Source: Rubrobacteraceae bacterium (GTDB lineage: Bacteria; Actinomycetota; Rubrobacteria; Rubrobacterales; Rubrobacteraceae). From it: 8,270 nucleotides of DNA. Location of the stretch: NCBI GenBank assembly GCA_013698525.1, contig JACCSM010000567.1, positions 1 through 8,270 of the forward strand, read 5' to 3'. Shown here one piece after another: positions 5,576 through 8,270 of the stretch. Made by a program: the position numbers and the translations under genes. The notes beneath the pieces were generated by a model that saw nothing but the letters and a program-made list of their open reading frames with translations, was not told the origin of the DNA and did no database searches. The first letter of the stretch is position 1, and each line of letters begins with the position of its first letter.

Positions 5576-6736
5576 CTAACCGGCCCTGATCGCGCCGTCC
5601 AGGTCGGCTATGAGGTCATCTTTGTCCTCGATGCCGACGGAGAGGCGCATGAGGCCGTCGGTGACGCCCCTGGCTTCGCGCTGCTCGCGCGGGATGGCGG
5701 CGTGGGTCATCGTGGCCGGATGGGTTATGAGCGACTCGACCCCGCCGAGCGACTCGGCGAAGTGGAAGACCCGCGTCTTCTGCACCGCAGCGTAGGCAGC
5801 CTCCGCGCCGCCTCTGAGGGTGAACGAGACCATCCCCGAAAAGCCACTCATCTGCTCTTTCGCCAGCTCGTGCTGAGGATGGTCGGGCAGGCCAGGGTAG
5901 TGTACGGTCTCGACCTCGGGATGATCCTGCAAGAACCGCGCGACCGCCAGTGCGTTCTCCTCGTGCTGGCGCATGCGGACGGCGAGGGTCTTGAGGCCGC
6001 GGAGCACGATCCAGGCGTCGAACGCGCCTGGCACGGCGCCTGCGGCGTTCTGGTAGAACTTGATCTCCTCGTGGAACTCCTCGTTGGAGGTCGCGACCGC
6101 TCCGCCGATTACGTCCGAGTGGCCACCCATGTACTTGGTAGTGGAGTGGACCACGATGTCAGCGCCCAAAGAGAGCGGGTTCTGGAAGTAAGGCGAGGCG
6201 AAGGTGTTGTCCACGGCGACGACGGCGCCGCGCTCGTGCGCCATCTCCGAGAGCTTCGCGATGTCGGAGAGGGTGAGCATCGGGTTGGTCGGCGTCTCGA
6301 TCCAGAGCAGCCTCGTCTCGGGCCTTAGCGCCTCCTCGACGGAGGCAGCATCCGTTGTATCAGCGTAGGTGAATTCAAGCCCGCCGGTGCGTGGGAGGAC
6401 CTTGTCGAAGAGGCGGTACGTGCCACCGTAGAGGTCGTCGCCGGCGACGACGTGGTCACCCGGCGAAAAGAGGCTCATCACCGCGGTCGTCGCGGCGAGC
6501 CCGGAGGCGAAGGCGAGGCCGTACTCGGCTCCTTCGAGGGCCGCTACGCACTCTTCGAGGGCCGTGCGGGTCGGGTTGCCCGTTCGGCTGTACTCGTAGC
6601 CCTTGTGCTGTCCGGGAGCTTCCTGGGTGTAGGTGGAGGTCTGGTAGATCGGGACTATCGTCGCCCCCGTCGCAGGATCAGGGTCCTGCCCCGCGTGTAT
6701 GGCGCGTGTGGAGAACCCGCTGTCTGCGAACTTCAT
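5576..6736 (-). CDS. metB: Cystathionine gamma-lyase (or gamma-synthase), PLP-dependent
   Basis: A 386-residue member of the Cys/Met-metabolism PLP family, full length. Key parts: YEYSRTGNPTR (47-57) with the PLP-phosphate Tyr49/Arg51 from the neighbouring subunit; LAFASGLAATT; IETPTNPML (147-154); the cofactor Asp176 (AVDNTFASPY); the Schiff-base K201 in STTKYMGGHSD; and AESLGGVESL (327-336). Glu48 next to Tyr49 corresponds to the Glu of human cystathionine gamma-lyase, where E. coli gamma-synthase has Asp, and the gene is coupled to a cystathionine beta-synthase. Both favour lyase: cystathionine to cysteine, 2-oxobutyrate and ammonia. Gamma-synthase activity cannot be excluded. The ATG (6736-6734) overlaps the upstream stop as ATGA, with GAGGAGG 4 nt before it; the open frame continues upstream to 6928 but only inside the other gene. 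Confidence 0.88.
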   Translation of the reverse strand: MKFADSGFSTRAIHAGQDPDPATGATIVPIYQTSTYTQEAPGQHKGYEYSRTGNPTRTALEECVAALEGAEYGLAFASGLAATTAVMSLFSPGDHVVAGDDLYGGTYRLFDKVLPRTGGLEFTYADTTDAASVEEALRPETRLLWIETPTNPMLTLSDIAKLSEMAHERGAVVAVDNTFASPYFQNPLSLGADIVVHSTTKYMGGHSDVIGGAVATSNEEFHEEIKFYQNAAGAVPGAFDAWIVLRGLKTLAVRMRQHEENALAVARFLQDHPEVETVHYPGLPDHPQHELAKEQMSGFSGMVSFTLRGGAEAAYAAVQKTRVFHFAESLGGVESLITHPATMTHAAIPREQREARGVTDGLMRLSVGIEDKDDLIADLDGAIRAG

Positions 6737-7737
6737 GATCCCTCCTCGAAGATGCGGTAGGGCTTTCCGAGGTCCTCTTGTGTGGCGCCCGAGTTGGCGA
6801 GCACCCAGTCGTCGTCGAAGGCCTTCGAGACGTAGTTGCGCCCGGTGTCTGGCAAGAGTACGACGACCACAGCGCCCTCGGGCAGCCCCTTCGCCGCGCG
6901 GACCGCCCCTACGGCGGCCATCCCGCACGAGCCTCCGGTGAAGAGGCCCTCTTCGGACATCAGGCGGCGGGTCATGAGGAAAGACTCGCGGTCGTCTACC
7001 TGGATCACCTCGTCGACCACGGATGGGTCGTGGTTCTCGGGGTAGAAGTCCTCCCCGACCCCTTCCACAGCGTAGGAGTGTACGTTGTCGGGGTCGGAGA
7101 AGATGGATCCCTCGGGGTCGACGCCGACGATCCTGACGTCAGGGCTCTGTTCTTTGAGGTAGCGGCCTGTTCCCGTGATGGTTCCGCAGGTGCCCATCCC
7201 CGCTACGAAATGGGTGATGCGGCCCTCCGTCTGGCGCCAGACCTCGGGTCCCGTCGTCTCGTAGTGGGCCAGGGGATTGGCCGGGTTCTCGTACTGGCCT
7301 GGCTTGAAGCCGCCTGGGATCTCATCGGCAAGCCTCTCGGCGACGGCGTAGTAGCTCTCGGGGTCATCAGGCGTCGCGGCCGGCGTGAGAACGACCTCGG
7401 CGCCCATAGCCTTCAACAGCTCCTGTTTCTCTTTGCTGGCCTTCTCTGGCATCACGCAGATGCACCTATAACCCTTGACCGCGGCGGCCAGCGCCAGGCC
7501 GGCCCCGGTGTTTCCGCTCGTCGGCTCGACGACTGTTCCGCCTGGCCCCAGGAGTCCCTCCTTCTCGGCGACCTCGAGCATCTTTACGGCTGGCCTGTCC
7601 TTTACAGAGCCGGCGGGGTTCAGGTACTCGACCTTCGCGAGCAGGGTGGCCTCTATGCCCTCGTCGCGTTCTATCTTGCCCATACGGATCAAGGGCGTGT
7701 TCCCGACGGCCTCGAGCACGTTCTCGAAATAGTCCAT
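6733..7737 (-). CDS. cbs: Cystathionine beta-synthase, catalytic core only
   Basis: A 334-residue fold-type II PLP enzyme. NTPLIRM (13-19) and NPAGSVKDR (40-48) give the Schiff-base K46; EPTSGNTG (71-78) binds the substrate; GTCGTITGTG (182-191) is the phosphate loop, with Cys184 where many relatives have Gly. It is CBS rather than O-acetylserine sulfhydrylase because it has QYENPANPLAHYETT, GVDPEGSI, the YAVEGVGEDF segment, LPDTGRNYVSKAFDDDW and the QEDL that ends the human catalytic core. It condenses homocysteine with serine to cystathionine. The tandem C-terminal regulatory CBS domains present in many homologues are absent: the protein stops about 10 residues past the core. The ATG at 7737 has in-frame stops just upstream and no ribosome-binding site at working distance, so it is probably leaderless. 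Operon with the gamma-lyase gene. Confidence 0.88.
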   Translation of the reverse strand: MDYFENVLEAVGNTPLIRMGKIERDEGIEATLLAKVEYLNPAGSVKDRPAVKMLEVAEKEGLLGPGGTVVEPTSGNTGAGLALAAAVKGYRCICVMPEKASKEKQELLKAMGAEVVLTPAATPDDPESYYAVAERLADEIPGGFKPGQYENPANPLAHYETTGPEVWRQTEGRITHFVAGMGTCGTITGTGRYLKEQSPDVRIVGVDPEGSIFSDPDNVHSYAVEGVGEDFYPENHDPSVVDEVIQVDDRESFLMTRRLMSEEGLFTGGSCGMAAVGAVRAAKGLPEGAVVVVLLPDTGRNYVSKAFDDDWVLANSGATQEDLGKPYRIFEEGS

Positions 7738-7743
7738 CCGGGT

Positions 7744-7752
7744 AGATTACCA
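7744..7752 (-). promoter_or_regulatory. Extended -10 of cbs, positioned for a leaderless mRNA
   Basis: On the minus strand TGG-TAATCT (TGG at 7752-7750, hexamer 7749-7744) is an extended -10 whose last base lies 6 nt before the A of the cbs ATG, so transcription should begin at or next to that A. A GGAGGAG further upstream (about 7761-7767) is more than 20 nt from the ATG, too far to act as its ribosome-binding site. Confidence 0.5.
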
Positions 7753-7779
7753 TCACCCACTCCTCCGGACGCCTTCGCG

Positions 7780-7785
7780 TATAAT
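7780..7785 (+). promoter_or_regulatory. Consensus -10 (TATAAT) of the hydrolase gene, leaderless geometry
   Basis: A perfect TATAAT ends 8 nt before the ATG at 7794, which places the start site at or within a base or two of that ATG. No purine-rich ribosome-binding site lies between (the sequence is CCCGGCCC). No clear -35 is visible at 16-18 nt. Confidence 0.55.
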
Positions 7786-7793
7786 CCCGGCCC

Positions 7794-8270
7794 ATGAACA
7801 GCCTCTGGAAGAGCGAACGCGTCCCCGGGGAGGTGGAACTCGCGATAGGCTGCGCCGGGGAAGGTCAGGACCCCGTGGTCTGCCTGCACGGGATCACGGC
7901 CCAGCACAGGGCGTTCAACGCCGCGGCGCGCTACCTCGGCCCTTCGCGTGGACTCGTCGGCGTGGACCTTCGCGGCCGCGGAGACTCGGACAAACCCGAG
8001 TCAGGCTACAGCCTCGAAACGCATGCGGCCGACGTGGTGCGAGTACTGGATCACCTCAGACTGGAGAACGTCGTCCTGGCAGGTCACTCGATGGGCGGCT
8101 TCGTAGCCCTTGCAACAGCGCTCGCTTTCCCCGACCGCGTACGCGCCCTCGTCCTGCTCGACGGTGGCTGGCCCCGCGTCGAGAGCACGCCAGAAGAGAT
8201 GACCGAAGAAGAGAAACATGAGGCCGCCGCGCTACAGGAGGGCCTCGCGCGGGCCTTCAGGCGCCTGGAC
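7794..8270 (+). CDS. Alpha/beta hydrolase, N-terminal part (cut by window end)
   Basis: The frame stays open for 159 codons to the window edge. The protein has the alpha/beta hydrolase layout: strand VVCLHGITAQ (28-37) with the HG oxyanion-hole motif; GVDLRGRGDSDKP (56-68) after the next strand; the nucleophile elbow G97-H98-S99-M100-G101; and LVLLDGG (119-125). The remaining catalytic Asp and His lie beyond the window. After residue 128 a very acidic, Glu-rich stretch (about 131-148) begins the cap region. Soluble, no signal peptide. Substrate unknown; candidates include esterase, haloperoxidase-like or meta-cleavage-type hydrolases. The ATG was chosen because it starts where homology begins and fits a leaderless start behind TATAAT. 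Confidence 0.88.
   Translation, partial: MNSLWKSERVPGEVELAIGCAGEGQDPVVCLHGITAQHRAFNAAARYLGPSRGLVGVDLRGRGDSDKPESGYSLETHAADVVRVLDHLRLENVVLAGHSMGGFVALATALAFPDRVRALVLLDGGWPRVESTPEEMTEEEKHEAAALQEGLARAFRRLD

Noticed and set aside
6737..6928. A 64-residue N-terminal extension of the gamma-lyase
   Set aside because: The extension is Arg/Gly-rich shadow sequence inside cbs, whereas the ATG at 6736 has a strong ribosome-binding site and begins where family homology begins.
6778..7797. A 339-codon plus-strand open frame antisense to cbs
   Set aside because: Composition is that of a reverse-frame shadow with no family resemblance, and it would run through the divergent promoter region and into the hydrolase gene.
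1..8270. CRISPR array, tRNA, rRNA, insertion sequence or attachment site
   Set aside because: I looked for regularly spaced identical repeats, cloverleaf-like gaps, transposase motifs and paired terminal inverted repeats and found none; the gaps between genes are short and accounted for.

Overview
The window is high-GC DNA, densely packed with genes on both strands. It looks like ordinary chromosome from a Rubrobacter-like actinobacterium. The reasons are the codon use (GC-rich but with frequent AGG and ATA), an F420-type luciferase-like oxidoreductase, an actinobacterial-style cystathionine beta-synthase/gamma-lyase pair, and the mix of leadered and apparently leaderless starts. The genus is an inference from gene content and was not tested. 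I see no phage, insertion sequence, CRISPR array, rRNA or tRNA.

Left part (1-2020). The last 30 codons of a probable membrane protein are followed 14 nt later by a universal stress protein (UspA family). A strong hairpin and a short run of degenerate 7-nt repeats separate this from a minus-strand aminotransferase related to histidinol-phosphate aminotransferase (HisC). Immediately upstream of hisC, and overlapping its start codon, is the wreck of an ABC-transporter ATPase: about 50 codons ending just after the Walker A motif and broken by a one-base deletion.

Middle (2041-5533, all plus strand). In order: a family-4 uracil-DNA glycosylase with an Fe-S cluster (TTG start); a two-domain siroheme-decarboxylase-like protein of the AsnC/Lrp fold (GTG start); a TauE/SafE-type membrane exporter (TTG start); and an F420-dependent luciferase-like oxidoreductase with its own promoter.

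Right part (5576-8270). A two-gene minus-strand operon encodes cystathionine beta-synthase (catalytic core only) and cystathionine gamma-lyase. Together they form the reverse transsulfuration route from homocysteine to cysteine. The stop of the first overlaps the start of the second, and the last codons of the first supply the ribosome-binding site of the second. Divergently, across 56 bp, an alpha/beta hydrolase begins and runs off the window end. Both genes at this divergent junction appear to be leaderless.

How the genes fit together: reverse transsulfuration makes cysteine, a TSUP exporter may remove sulfite or another sulfur anion, and siroheme is the cofactor of sulfite reductase. A loose sulfur theme is therefore possible, but only cbs and the gamma-lyase gene are demonstrably co-transcribed from the sequence. 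The observations most worth following are the fused siroheme decarboxylase, the heptamer repeats shared by two intergenic gaps, the ABC ATPase relic that seems to serve as hisC leader, and the divergent leaderless promoters.
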